Source of the DNA: Acanthococcus lagerstroemiae
Taxonomy: Eukaryota > Arthropoda > Insecta > Hemiptera > Eriococcidae
NCBI GenBank assembly: GCA_031841125.1
Contig: CM063110.1
Location: 29,942,678 to 30,006,677 of the forward strand
Reading direction: 5' to 3'
DNA: 64,000 nucleotides
The position numbers and the translations under genes were made by a program. Under the pieces are notes generated by a model that worked only from the letters and a program-made list of their open reading frames with translations, did not search any database and was not told the DNA's origin. Below are positions 1-11,237 of the stretch, one piece after another (position 1 is the stretch's first letter; each line of letters starts with the position of its first letter).

Positions 1-100
1 TCAAACTTAAATATGCAGGCCATCTCGCTAGGGAATCGAACTTCAGATGGAATAAATTACACTCCTTGGCTCTCGCAAGAACTTCCTCCTTGCCTTAGTC
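1..100 (-). repeat. possible tRNA-derived SINE remnant
   Basis: On the minus strand this edge has a good B-box-like sequence (AGTTCGATTCCC, about positions 29-41). About 30 bases before it is a weak A-box-like GAGCCAAGGAG. That spacing suggests the head of a tRNA-derived SINE. No body, tail or target duplication can be followed because the window starts here, so it could be chance. Confidence 0.25.
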
Positions 101-1129
101 TGCCAATTAGCCGGGACAGTCAAAAACGATCTTCACGCGCTTAGTTCTCTCAGTCTAACGAATTTTCACCGGCATTCTGAGTAAAATGGGCTGTGGTGTT
201 CGATCCACAAATCCTCCTATCACTGATCCACTTGAGATCTATCACCTGTTGATCGACAGTGCATATAACTAGTAGCGTAGGAAGTTTTGTATTACAGACC
301 TTGACACCAGTCGTTGTTACAAGGTTACAATATTATATGTGCATTTGTGACAGAGTTTATAAACGAGTTTCAATGTCCTGTCACTTTTCTGTCCCTTTCT
401 CCTCCCTGAATTCTAAACGTTGTAAATTGAAGCACATTCTTTCCTGTAATGAATTCAGTGACCTTTTACACCTGCGAAATGACATGCAATTTGTATAATA
501 TGAAATTTCAAGCCTCTTCCTCCTTTCTGAATGCTACAACCTGCAAATCAGTAAATTTAACTCAGCAACTCTAGGAAACGATACCCGAAGAAAGGGGCCT
601 CAGCGCAAAAATGTAAATTTTACTGGAGAGCGGATAAACAAAATTGATAACATTTTCACGTTACGGGGACACTTTGAAGACTTACAGCCATTTGGGAAAA
701 TTTTTTTAGAATTTTTTCGACAACACCGCGCGAAAGAGCGGCCAAAAATTAGTTAGAAAAATGTTTTATTTTACGATGAGGTCCCTTTTTTCCTGTCAGG
801 CCACATATGCATTTTATTTTTCACAGTCTTCATTTTGAAACCACCTCTCTAGGTGGTACAGTTTGCAGTTTTGGGCTCAGTCATTACCAAATATGAGGTA
901 CAAACTCATCAAATTCATGAAATGACATTCATATTGCATTTTATGAAATTTTTGAAATCCCTCACGTGCAACATTTTAAATCTTAAAGCAAACTAATGTC
1001 ACAGTTGATTTCTGTGACCTTGAGTCCCCGACCATTATCTTGCTTATGAAAATTTCAAAGACTCTAATAAATTTTGATTCGAAAAAAAAAAAGCGAATTT
1101 TAAATTGTGGTATCTGTTTCTGGAAACTC
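101..1129. other. no recognisable feature
   Basis: AT-rich sequence with no coding similarity, RNA gene or clear repeat that I can support. One 79-codon open frame at 259-498 (+) has random-looking composition. Confidence 0.5.
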
Positions 1130-1400
1130 GGAAAAAGTCAGGGAATTAGAGCACACACCGAGAGAAGTCAACAAAAAGTCAGGGAATCTTGAAGAAAATT
1201 GAAAAAGTCAGGGAATTTTGAAGGGAATTTTATGATGTGAAAGTGTTGTACAATTTTCTCTGTCAGACTCGATTGAATTTTTTTTTTTTTAATAATTTGT
1301 TTGTCATGAAAAAGGTGGAAATGGACTGGAAAAACTTGAAAAAAATCTGGAAAAGTTTGGGAAGACTTTTTTGGGAAAAAACTGGCCACTGTGTCAAGGC
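1130..1400. repeat. degenerate dispersed repeat with AAAAAGTCAGGGAAT copies
   Basis: The string AAAAAGTCAGGGAAT occurs three times near 1133, 1173 and 1204. It is followed by a run of related GGAAAA-type phrases up to about 1390. Strings of this kind recur in non-autonomous DNA transposons of many animals. No terminal repeats or target duplication could be resolved. Confidence 0.4.
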
Positions 1401-1734
1401 TGGGGTAAATGAAAGGAGACGAAAGAATTCCTATAGATAGATTTAGATATTTCGGGGGAGGGGAGTCCAAACCCTCCCTGTATCGCCCGCTGTTTTCTGC
1501 CATAAGGCCTGATTTATTCTAAGGAAAAATGAAGGGTCACTTATACCCCCCGATTTAGGGTGTTTTGGGATCACTTACAAAAAACTGTGAGAGATCTTTT
1601 TGATGCTGAGTGAAGAATAATCTCTGCGTGAAATTTTCATCTAGAGCCGATATTAACTGTATGTATTTTGAGAGACATTCGAGTAGGAACCCTCGTGTTG
1701 TGTGTTATGTTTCGACGAATTTTATGAGCGAACA

Positions 1735-2025
1735 ATTAGGCCTAGGCTAGACTCGAGGTAGTCCATTCTGTGGCACATTTTATGAGGCATCTTCTTTGTT
1801 TGAAACAATTTTCCCTATAACTCGCCTTTGCCGAGATATTCGCCATAATTTGTAAATTTTTTGAAATTTTTTAAAGTTGTACAATTTTGAATGGTGATTG
1901 TAGGCAAAAGATTAGACCTAGGCTGATATGTGATGTATGCGTTTTGTAGCAAATTTTATGAGGAATCTTTTCCGTCTGAAACTTTTTTTCTATAGCTTCA
2001 CTTTTCTGAGATATAAGCCAAAAAC
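1735..2025. repeat. diverged tandem duplication, about 178 bp
   Basis: Two adjacent copies start at about 1735 and 1913. Both run through TAGACCTAGGCT, a CATTTTATGAGG-like or AATTTTATGAGG-like phrase, a pyrimidine stretch and a GAGATAT phrase. They differ at many positions, so the duplication is old. No coding potential. Confidence 0.5.
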
Positions 2026-2039
2026 TGAAATTGGGGGCT

Positions 2040-2150
2040 TTTACGTACCACAGAAAATGTTGCACAATATTTGGGGGTGAGATTTTTAGAAGGTTGTTTC
2101 TGGCACTTAGTACTACATTTTCCAACAAAGTCCCACTTGTTACGTCAAAA
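2040..2150. repeat. dispersed repeat, copy 1
   Basis: A segment containing GATTTTTAGAAGGTTGTTTC followed by CATTTTCCAACAAA matches 21112-21210, which has GATTTTTGATAGGTTGTTTC followed by CATTTTTCAACAAA. The two copies lie at opposite sides of the receptor locus. Family unknown. Confidence 0.5.
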
Positions 2151-2182
2151 TGTTTTTTGAAATGTCTATATAGGGCTTAGAC

Positions 2183-2872
2183 TAATTGAATTGGTTAGAA
2201 TCAAATGGGGTTAAGTCCAAAAATCGTACTTTTCAGGAAGCGAAAAAAACTGTTTTATTCGATACGTCCTTTAGACTGGTGGTAGAGGGTCACAAGAGAC
2301 AACTTTTAAGCCTGGTCCCGTCAAATAGAATTTTGATGGGCCGGAGCTGGGGGGGGGGGCTCAAAGTTTTTGGACTTAACCCCTTTTGGTTCTGAACGAT
2401 TTTTTTTTGCAGTTTGACGGCTCGAAATTACTCCCCTCTTATAGCCAGACATAAAGGGGTCACTTTAGTCTTGGTTACAGTCCAATCGAGCAAAATCTCT
2501 GCTTGTAAGAAAAAAAGTTCTGAAGCCGTATTAGAAAATTGCGATTTCGTTTTTGAAAATAGCACTTTTCAGGTATAAAAATGCAAAAAGAGAGGGGTAG
2601 GCTGGAATTTTTTATTTATTTTTATTTTTTACTCTAAAATAGACAATTTTTGAACAATTCCTGGAAAAAATTAATTTTTTGAAAAAAAAAAAAACTCCAT
2701 TTGGTTCCGAATGAAAGGAAGCGATGTTGTCAAAAAGCACTTTCCCAGCAGTTTCACGAAATTTCGATCACACCAGCAGATCTGCGATACTTCAATACTC
2801 CATAATCCGTGAAAAAATCAAAAACGACAAAAGTGGACTTAACCCCTTTTAGTTCTAACCAATTCAATTGTG
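2183..2872. mobile_element. non-autonomous element with about 37-bp terminal inverted repeats
   Basis: The left end (about 2185-2221) reads TTGAATTGGTTAGAATCAAA then GGGGTTAAGTCCA. The right end (about 2835-2870) is its reverse complement with few changes. A third copy of the end, in right-end orientation, lies at about 2352-2394. This suggests a compound or internally duplicated element. There is no ORF of note and no convincing target duplication. Part of the right end recurs at 7827-7925. Confidence 0.6.
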
Positions 2873-3313
2873 ATTGACTTTTTAACATTGCCGACCTTAT
2901 GTGTACGTAGTTTTTGTTGTATGTTACATATTAACATCCTGTCTGGCTGCTTCCTGTATAGCACGATGCGATCGTCTAAGAAATATATTTTGTTTCCTGC
3001 ATTCCCCTACATCCGATGTGTGATATTTTCAAAACCACGCTCTTCTTCTTATTCTCGTGACTCGCTCTCCTTTTTTCTCCTTCGATCGGTCAGGCTGGAC
3101 ATCAGTTGAGCTACAACTTAGTTACAATCAGTTTCAATTCATGGCACTCTCGGAGAGATCAGTATAAATTACCGACACTTTACACTCTCTCGTTTCTTTT
3201 GATTTCGCAAGCCTTCCCTCCGGTCCGGACGAGACACTTCTCTCTGGCAAAACTCGATAAACCCACACCACTATGCCACCGTTTGTGAAATCCCACGTTT
3301 TGTTTGTTTTCAG
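2873..3313 (+). other. 5' flank / 5'-UTR intron end of the receptor gene
   Basis: No coding sequence. It ends with a good splice acceptor, a T-rich tract then CAG at 3311-3313. The receptor coding exon therefore probably begins at 3314, with a further untranslated exon somewhere upstream that I cannot place. No TATA box or initiator is convincing. Confidence 0.45.
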
Positions 3314-3314
3314 A

Positions 3315-3335
3315 ATGAAATCGCTGTCTCTCTGA
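3315..3335 (+). promoter_or_regulatory. six-codon upstream ORF in the receptor leader
   Basis: Right after the putative acceptor there is ATG, five sense codons and TGA (peptide MKSLSL), 17 bases before the receptor start codon. It is in a different frame from the receptor. Short uORFs this close often lower translation of the main frame. That is inference here. Confidence 0.4.
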
Positions 3336-3352
3336 AAGGTTGACGCATCACG

Positions 3353-4059
3353 ATGAACGAAACCCAGCCGTACTGCGGCTCCGAACTGGTTGCTTTTTCC
3401 AAATTCTACGCGCAGAATGTGCACGGCTACGCCAGCTTGGCCATTTGCATCGCCGGCTCGGTGGCCAACATCATGAACATAATCGTGCTCACCAGGAAGG
3501 ACATGATCTCGCCGACCAACGTCGTGTTAACTGGACTGGCTATCGCCGATTTGGCCGTGCTGCTCGATTACATTCCCTATACCTGCCATACCTACCTGAG
3601 GCCTAAGGAGCACTCGGTCAAAGACCGATACACCTACGGCTGGGCGTTGTTCGTGTTCTGGCATTCGAACTTTTCGCAAGTGTTCCACACGATCTCGATT
3701 TGGCTGACGGTGGTGCTGGCCATTTGGAGGTACATCGCGATCGCCTACCCCTCGAACAGCCGCAACTGGTGTAATATGGAGAACACCTGTATCGCTGTGG
3801 TGGCCGGCTATGTCCTGTGTCCGCTGCTCTGTATCCCTGTGTTCCTCTCCTTCAACGTTACGCCTATATACGAGCTGCTGGACGAAAACGGCTTCCAAAC
3901 GAAGAACGAATCGATCGCTACCAATACGACCGTCTATGTGGTTACGCTGAGTAACATGAGCATCGGGAACACGACCTTTCTGAAGGATTTGAACTTCCTA
4001 ATTTACAGCGTGCTGTTCAAACTGACGCCGTCCGTCGCCTTGACTATATTGAGTCTCAG
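3353..4059 (+). CDS. myosuppressin/DMSR-type neuropeptide GPCR, coding exon 1 (TM1-TM5)
   Basis: Encodes residues 1-235 and two bases of codon 236 of a class-A GPCR. I see a short N-terminus with an NET glycosylation site, then TM1 (about 24-50), TM2 with GLAIADLAVLLDY (about 60-90), TM3 running into FHTISIWLTVVLAIWRYIAI with WRY where most class-A receptors have DRY, then TM4. The second extracellular loop has several N-glycosylation sites, and TM5 ends in LTILSLR. WRY and the HTISIWLTV segment are typical of insect myosuppressin and nematode DMSR receptors, which couple FMRFamide-like peptides to inhibitory G-protein signalling at the plasma membrane. The start is fixed by an in-frame TGA 12 bases upstream and an A at -3. 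The exon ends at AG before GTTGGT. Reading on past the donor gives only intron codons to a stop at 4096. A closely related paralogue of the same clade cannot be excluded. Confidence 0.88.
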
Positions 4060-6261
4060 GTTGGTAACTCCGTCGCCTAAATTTATTAGCCGATAATTTA
4101 TGGGACGTGATACGCAGTACCGTTTAATGTAGTGAAGTAAATATCCGTTTTGACGCCGTCAAACGGTCTAATATTTAAATTCGCCATTTTAGTGGTGTCG
4201 ACTGATTAACAGCACAGTCAGGAGGTTGAAATGGTATCGGCGTTCTCTTCGTAAAAAGTGTCGAAGTTTTGAAAAGTCTGAGATATCCTCGAGTGACGTT
4301 AATTGGATGAGTGACTTCTTCGAATATCAGCGATGAATATAGTATTAGGTTACAAAGTATGGCAGAGGGGTTAGGCTCGAAAGTTGGTAAAATAATGAAG
4401 GAGATGAAGTAATATCAAATTTTACAGTATCATTTTTTGAGCATTTTATGGGGGGGGGGGATTCCACAGAAATGTGGACTACTTTTGTAACTAGCGAATA
4501 TCTCGCTTTCTATGAATGCTACTCGAAAAACTTTGATGCCAAAATTTAGAGAATAACGTCCTCTACACACACTTTATCCTCACCTTTTCGCCCCTAAAAT
4601 TTTACTCAAAGAGGTCAGAATTCTATCGTAGTGACCGTGACCGTCTACTATTTTTAGTTTGTTTTATTGAAAAAGGATGATTTTTGTATGCATAGTCCAG
4701 GAAAATTAGACTTTAAAATGGACATATATGATATCAATGTTTTTTTTTTTTTAATGTCGTCGAAATAACTCCCTAATTAACGTATTAAAAGTCCACATCG
4801 ATCCCGATGGAGCTGAGCCCCCCTAGAACGCTTCAATGTCTCCGAAATTCACCTTTTCAGAAGGGGACCCATTTATCGGTCCACAATGGTAATGTTGAAT
4901 TCACGAAAGAAATATGCTGTTTGCACGAAATATATAAATGACAAGCGCAGTAACAAGTACGAAACAGAAAAAGAAAGAGTTTGAAGAAAAAATTAAACTT
5001 CAGAACGCAGTATAATTCACTTACATGATAAAATAAAATACGCCCGGAATTTTAATACCTTCTACACACAATGAAAAAAAGAGACACGATATTACTGCGC
5101 CCGAAATAAAAAGTTCAAATTCTCGACCTCCATCATACTTGCCACAAATTTATAATTGCGCACAAATTAATGTCAAAATCAAATTTTGGAGCAATAAAAA
5201 TCTATGAATCGATTCTCCCCCTCCTCAGGAGCCACAAATTTAGATTAAGGGCCAAACCGATATCAAAAACGAATTCGTTGAGTTCGAAACCTCTCGATGA
5301 TCTCGATGGGGTCATTCGCATAAATCATAGGTCTAAAAATTCCTAATGTACTGTAATAAAGGGTAATTTTTACACGCCCACTCTTTTTTGTTCTCTCAAC
5401 CGAAGCCCTGAAATCCGCCCTTTCGAGCATTACCTCAGAGCTCCTCTCTATGGCGTTTCTAGAGTACTTAAGAAAAAATTCTTAATGATCGTTTTTATAG
5501 AAAATTGGATCCCCCTTAAACTCATGGATCTCCTATCTCCGCGATGACGTATAATTTTTGTGTTTAAACAACATAATATACCGTATGCAAGTCATTTCGT
5601 GATATCGATTTTAAAACTCGTAATTTAAACTTTTTTTTTTTTTCGTGGCTTCACATTTCGTTCAATCACACTTTTTATTTCGTGCTATTAAATACTTCCC
5701 TTTCAGAAGTATCTTGCGTAGACAATATTTTAGGGGAAAATGTTTCAAACAAAAGTTGTTTCTTGTTGAAATTTACATAAACAAGGTCTCTTGTAAAATT
5801 TTCGTAGAGTTTAAAACAACGCCGTCAGCGCGCGCTGAAATTCACACAATCGCGCAAACATGTAGACCAAATTTGGCGGCGATGCTCCTTTGCCAACATA
5901 GACTCGAAAATTGGAGTATATTTTGATGACATTTTTCAAAAAATCACTCTAACTCAATTTTGACGGCAGATTTGAATATGCAAACATTATAGGTTTATAT
6001 GCAAAAAATTTCTTCTTTTCTTCAGTCGTAATCGTATTCGACATTAGGACAATGCCCCGAACACAGACACGGGCAGCAGCCACATTTTTTTACACACCCT
6101 TTGGCAACCGCAGAAAATGATGTTTAAAACATTCGGTGGAGCTGGAGGCAATGTAGAACAGATAAGCATAAGCCCATTAATACTTTAGGGTTCAGCCAAC
6201 AAATGATTACCTAGAAAGGAAACTGAGTGAATCCTCGAATTTATGATATGAGCCATTGTAG

Positions 6262-6426
6262 GTACTTACCTGGCGTAAGGGTTAACCGTGATCATTAAGG
6301 CGGTTCCCTCAGAAGGAGACTTCACCATTGCACTGCGGTTTGGTTAAATTCTGCGAGTGTCCCTAACGCGGACATCTGGGACGCGTAATTTTTGATAGTC
6401 GGGGTTGCGTCCGCGCAAACCCGGTC
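6262..6426 (+). ncRNA. U1 snRNA copy (probably a retrocopy)
   Basis: Matches U1 snRNA over its whole length of about 165 nt. The 5'-splice-site recognition sequence ACTTACCTG is intact at 6264-6272. Stem-loop 1 follows (GGTTAACCGTGATC then AAGGCGGTT), then the U1A-type loop ATTGCAC, the Sm site AATTTTTG near 6388, and a final GC-rich stem-loop. Changes include the first base (G for A) and the stem-loop 1 loop (ATTAAG where ATCACGAAG-type loops normally bind U1-70K). No insect snRNA promoter element (PSE) is evident upstream. A target duplication places it inside a retrotransposed unit with the SINE that follows. U1 identity is near certain. Activity is doubtful. Confidence 0.85.
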
Positions 6427-6872
6427 TTATATTTAAGTGGCTCTGTGGTGTAGCGGTAAGAACTCGACTTCATAACCCGATGAAGGCACCAGGTTCGATT
6501 CCCAACGCCGGCATCGTTATCAGTAATGCAAGAAAGAACTCGTCACACATTCTAACACCCCATTCTGATAACGTACACAGAGTCATAACCACTTAGAGCA
6601 GAGGCTCCCGAGAAGTGTGTAATCGGTCGCCAGTATCTGAAAGCTGTAAGTGAGTAAGGCGCTACCTGTCGATGCTTGTTGAACTCACCGTTATATACCA
6701 CGAGGCTAGTAATACGGGTATTCCACAGGAAGATAGCGCAATCGACCTAGGCCGATTCCCGGCAAGAAGAGAAGAGGGCTAAGGCAGCCCTAAAAGGACT
6801 CCTCGATGTCCCTGAGGTAATGCTCGAAGGGATGGATTCAGGGCTCGGAGGAAACAAATGAAAAGAGAGAAG
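6427..6872 (+). repeat. tRNA-derived SINE fused 3' of the U1 copy
   Basis: Ten bases after the U1 end comes a tRNA-like head: A box TGGTGTAGCGGT near 6448 and B box GGTTCGATTCC near 6493, with good Pol III spacing. A body of about 350 bases with no coding potential follows, then an A-rich end (GGAAACAAATGAAAAG) before 6873. The sequence ATTGTAGGGTACTTA at 6873-6887 matches ATTGTAGGTACTTA at 6255-6268, just before the U1 copy. U1 and SINE therefore look like one inserted unit. Confidence 0.7.
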
Positions 6873-6899
6873 ATTGTAGGGTACTTATTTGATTACCTA

Positions 6900-7826
6900 G
6901 CGAGGTTTGTACTTGGTAGTACCCTCGGAACGAATGCTGCGCTCTACTAGCCTCTGTTGGCGGTATCATATTGAGGTTGAAGTTCTTTTGATTCTATCAG
7001 CTCTGAAGAAAAAGAATTAGACCACGCCTCCCTGTACATTTTTAATTAACGGGGTCAATGTACTCCCCATATTTTCACTGCTTGGGTGCATCACTGTGGT
7101 CTTCCCCATGCAATGCTGAACATACAAATTCTTCAGAAGTAAACAAAGGCGTAAAAGTTACCATCGCTGTCCGGCTCCATAACCTTCTCCCTTTTTCCTC
7201 ATCTTCCCCGGACCTTTTCCACATCTCCTATATCCTTCTCTCACCCATCAAAGGTACCAGAAGTTAAAATAAAAACCAAGTTTTTAATGTAGTTAGACCC
7301 ATCAAGAGCTTTCTACTTGTACGGTTATTTACCGAAGCTGAGGCCAATTTTAAGATTGTTAATCGAAATGGAAGCTAAATCCAAATTTGTTCCGGAGTCG
7401 GAGCCAGTTCGGAACAGCATCGTGTCCCGGTTTTTCTCTGGAATTCGAGAGCAGGTTCCGATTAGACATCCACCGGTTTCAGGCAACATTATTACACATG
7501 TCAAATGATGCTGTGTGTTATGATCACGAGTTGATACATGTTAGCTCCTTCATACGCGGCGACAAGCAACGTGTATTCGCCGGTGTGAATAAAATTGCAG
7601 TTTCGGTTTGCCGTAAATATTCCTGTTCGTAAACTGGCACTCGAAGAACGACAAGCAATCATGTTTTTTTTTGTTTTTTTTAATACCGTAAATGACCGTA
7701 TTTAGTTAATTATTTTTCCTGCTTTACAATCTTGGAGAAACCTCTGAACTTTCGAGAATTATTTTATCAATAGTGCAGCAACTGCTACGTGTGTGGTCTT
7801 GGCAAATGAAGTAAGTCTACATATAA
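6900..7826. other. no recognisable feature
   Basis: Intronic sequence. Two overlapping short open frames around 7317-7632 have no recognisable domain. I see no repeat structure that I can support. Confidence 0.45.
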
Positions 7827-7925
7827 TTGAATCGGTGAGAACCAAAAGGGGTCAAGTTTACTTTTGTCATTTTTGCTTTTTTCACGGATTATGGGGTATT
7901 GAAGTATCGCGGATCTGCAGACAGT
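7827..7925. repeat. solo end of the 2183-2872 TIR family
   Basis: Matches the reverse complement of about 2772-2870. It starts with ATTGAATCGGTGAGAACCAAA and runs through CACGGATTATGGGGTATTGA to GATCTGC. Only this end is present, so the copy is truncated. Confidence 0.65.
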
Positions 7926-8218
7926 CATTTCAGAAGCCATTTGATTAAATGGTAAGCACGTTGTAACAAACCCAATATCTCGAACGGCTATTGCTAACAG
8001 ACGACGTGGTAAGTACCACTGAGGTGAAGCACATGGGTGGTAACCACAAATGAGCGGGGGGGGGGCAATGAGACACGAATGGCGATAGCTTTTGACGATT
8101 CGAGGTAAAAACAGCACAAATGAAAATAAATAATATAAGTAAACAAAAACTGAAAAGATAAAAATGAAACTAAAACTGAAATAAAAATAAAACTAAAACT
8201 GAACAGCATAAGTTTGGT

Positions 8219-8399
8219 AATTCTTCTCTCCTGTCTCTTTCTTCTCTACTGTCTCTCCTCTCCTCCCGTTCTCCCCTCCTCTCTCGCCTCCTCTCCGCTC
8301 TCTCCTCCTCTGTCCTGTCCTCTCTCTCTCCTTTCCTCCTCCTCTCGCTCTCTTCCCTCCTGTTTCTCTCCCTTCTCTCCTCCTCTCTCGCTCCTCGTT
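8219..8399 (+). repeat. polypyrimidine (CT-rich) tract of about 180 bp
   Basis: Almost pure C/T on the + strand, with scattered G, in TCTCTCC- and CCTCCTCT-like phrases. It is a purine/pyrimidine strand-asymmetric low-complexity tract of the kind that can form triplex DNA. It lies in the receptor intron. The Arg/Glu-rich open frame on the other strand is a by-product. Confidence 0.8.
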
Positions 8400-9995
8400 G
8401 TTACACGATGAGTCGTGCGATATCCTCATCACTTTGGATTCTGTAGACGCGTCCCTCTTTGTTGTTTTTTTTTGCAAAAATTTTGCCTTCCCGACACCAT
8501 ATGAATTCGAATTTAGCTTTCTTCCCTGCTGTTTTCGTTTTCTGCAGTAGTTGCGCTGTTTGCTTCGTTAGGTGATCCTTTATGTAGATTCGTTCTTGTG
8601 ATTCATATCCGAGGTCGTGGAGTGTTCAGAGATAGGGCAGATGCGTCTGATGTGGCCACTTGTGGCCCTGATATGGAACCGACTTTTCATTATACATACA
8701 CCTTCACCAATTTTTTACCTTATTTTAGGCAATTTTTCAGTTTTTATCAGAAAGTAATGGTTCAAGTGAAACCGATGAAAGAATATGATAAAAATGAGAA
8801 CTATCTTGAAAATTTTCAAAGTGACCAGAGATGGATCAGCGCGCAACAGCATGTGTTTGAAAAACTGGCAAACTGCAAATTTCGATTCTTACTTGACTAT
8901 AGTTGGTAATGCGAATTCAAATAACGCAATAAGCCAAAAGCTATTATTTGAAAAACCAAAAAGAAAACTCTGAAAGACGAAAATCGAATACCGAAAACAG
9001 AAAGCCAAAAGACGGAAGATGAGGCTTCGTTACTAAATTAAATCGAATATCAGAAGCCCAGTCACAATTCGAGGTATTATTTTTCGCGATAAAAAAAGTT
9101 TTAAGCCGAAAACCAGTGAGTCCTGTAATACGACTTTCAATTCCCGTCGACCTTAATGATAAAAGTGTCGTTCATAAAGCGGTGTTCCCAAAAATTAAGC
9201 TCAGAAATCCTTCTCGCAGTTCAACTAAATGAAACTTTTTGAAAGTGTCTAACAATACAATGTCGAGTGTGGTCAGCTGCTGTCCAGAGGTGATTGATTG
9301 CCCTGCGCGGAAAGAGGGTGTTTATCGGCCATTGATCGGCATATATGTTTACTCGAAAAAAAGAGAGAAAAAAGGCTCCTCCGCTCAATCACCCCGTCGA
9401 ACAGTTAAATGATCAAAGCGAATTACTAATACAAGTACATAATTTTTGGTGCGTGTGTAAGCGATTTAGAGATTAATATGGCGAATTCGCTAACAGAAAA
9501 CTGTGAAGACTTTTGAAAAGTCAGTTTATTTTGACGTGTGCCTTTTACATTTTCGATGTAGGCAATATCCACGTGTACCGTTTCTCATCAACAGCTTGTC
9601 GTAAATCAAGCGAAATCGAGTTGTCAGTAGTCGAACAACTTGTTTCGTTTTCGTTCAAAGGGGTTGGGCTCGTGCCGCCCACACCCGTTCGTCCTCACAG
9701 TTGTGGGTACAAATCATGATCGTTTTACTCTCGCGGAGTGTTCAATATTCGTTCGAGAATTTGCAAATTTACTCCGGGACTCTTTTTTGAATGTCAGGAG
9801 GCTGTCTCAACGAGAAAATAATACGCGTGATGGAATAGCGGTATTCCTCGATACATGCAGCGGCGTTGGACCTTTTCTGATGTATGCAAATTAACGCTTT
9901 CCGTACACCGTGAACGTAATTACGTCGGGTGCCTTTTACGACATTTTTTCGGCAAGGGAGCGTAAGAAATTGGCCCAGTCGCATCGTGAAGCGGC
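8400..9995. other. no recognisable feature
   Basis: Intronic sequence with several short overlapping open frames, none with a recognisable domain, and no clear repeat. Confidence 0.45.
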
Positions 9996-10029
9996 TCATA
10001 GTCCGGTTAATATAGAAACGATTCCAAGG

Positions 10030-10966
10030 GAAATGGTGACTCGATGAACTTGCTCTACTGTGGAGTGTTTTTGTCGGAACCCAAACTGGTGGTCTGGTAT
10101 TAGTCCTTTTTCCTCGATCAATGGCCTCAGCCTCTTAAGAAGAAGTTTCTCAAAGAGCTTTGACGTGATTGGGAGAAGAGAGATTGGCCGGTACGACGCT
10201 AATGGCTCTGCTGGTGTGCCTGGCTTCAGCAGCATTATTACCTGGGCTGTTTTTCATATTTTTGGTACGTAATTTAGGTGTCTTATAGCGTTAAATATGA
10301 GCGTAAGCATTACTATGCCTTTTTTTGACAGCTCCTTAAGCATTCGCGCAGTTATTTGGTCAAAGCCTGGGGCTTTTTTCGGGTTTAGGTTTTGGTCTAT
10401 TTCTTTAGCGACCTCTAGGGGTGTGAAATGACGTAAGGTGCACTGTCATTTCGATTTGTCAACGGCATAGGGCAGAAAGGTTTAGATGGTGTCTCATTCG
10501 GTTGAAACACTTTTTCTAGGTATCTCGCATACGTATCTGCTTTCTCTTGGTCGCTGCAGGTCTATGTCCCATCTTCTTTTCGGATGGGTGGTATGTGCGC
10601 TGAGGGTCTTTTCATGCGTTTATAGTGGCCTTCCACAGAGAGTACTCAGTGTCTTCTGTTGCAGCAAGTTGACTTATATATGTTTTGAAGGTCTCTTTTT
10701 AACCTCTTGAATTTTTGTATGTAGTTCCTTGCTTATTCGATTAAGCGCAGTCTTATCTTCCTTGCTCCGCGACTGGTGCCATGTCCGTCGTGCATTCCGT
10801 CGTTGCTTGACCAGTTGTCTTATTTCAAGAGGGTACTCGACCTTTTTTTCGACGGGTGCTCCTATCTCCGGTGTTGCTTCTTTCACTGCTTTTTGGATTG
10901 CTTCAGTGAACGCGATTACAGCCTCGTCCACGTTCTGTTTTGATTTTAGCCTTAGAGCCTTTTCAC
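10030..10966 (-). pseudogene. Jockey-like LINE ORF2, linker and N-terminal reverse transcriptase
   Basis: The minus-strand reading gives the endonuclease-RT linker (LKSKQNVDEAVIAFTEAIQK), then RT block 1 (NPKKAPGFDQITARMLKEL) and block 2 (SYRPISLLPITSKLFEKL), then FGFRQKHSTVEQVHR. There is an in-frame TGA where a Trp is expected (KI*KTAQ), plus frameshifts. The RT stops before the catalytic FADD box. Palm, thumb and 3' UTR are absent. LINEs usually lose the 5' end, so loss of the 3' end points to a later deletion or rearrangement. It continues the element at 13531-15502. Confidence 0.85.
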
Positions 10967-11237
10967 ACGTATCCGATTTGCTGTCCCGGCATCGGTTATC
11001 CGACGGCGAGATGTGTAGCATGTAATAGAAGGTTTCACACGTGCTGCCGGCTGTCGGCTACCGGGTGCAAATCGGAACTACGTCGAGTTTCGGCCGACAC
11101 AATCTCGACAACGGCCGATGCCGGAGACGGCTAGACGACATATTCACAGCTGCCGGTGTGTATAATTTGATCAGGGCATTCACATACGAGGTTCATCCGT
11201 TTATCTGTTCAGAAGTGTTTTCCTAGGTTTATTTAAG

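Noticed and set aside
1168..1503. 111-codon minus-strand ORF
   Set aside because: Its sequence is the translated complement of the AAAAAGTCAGGGAAT repeat field.
4060..4096. Read-through of receptor exon 1 to a stop at 4096 as a short receptor isoform
   Set aside because: The frame leaves TM5 at a good donor, and exon 2 supplies TM6-TM7 in the right phase. The extra 12 codons are intron sequence.
8193..8477. Arg/Glu/Gly-rich 94-codon ORF as an RNA-binding protein
   Set aside because: It is the complement of the polypyrimidine tract.
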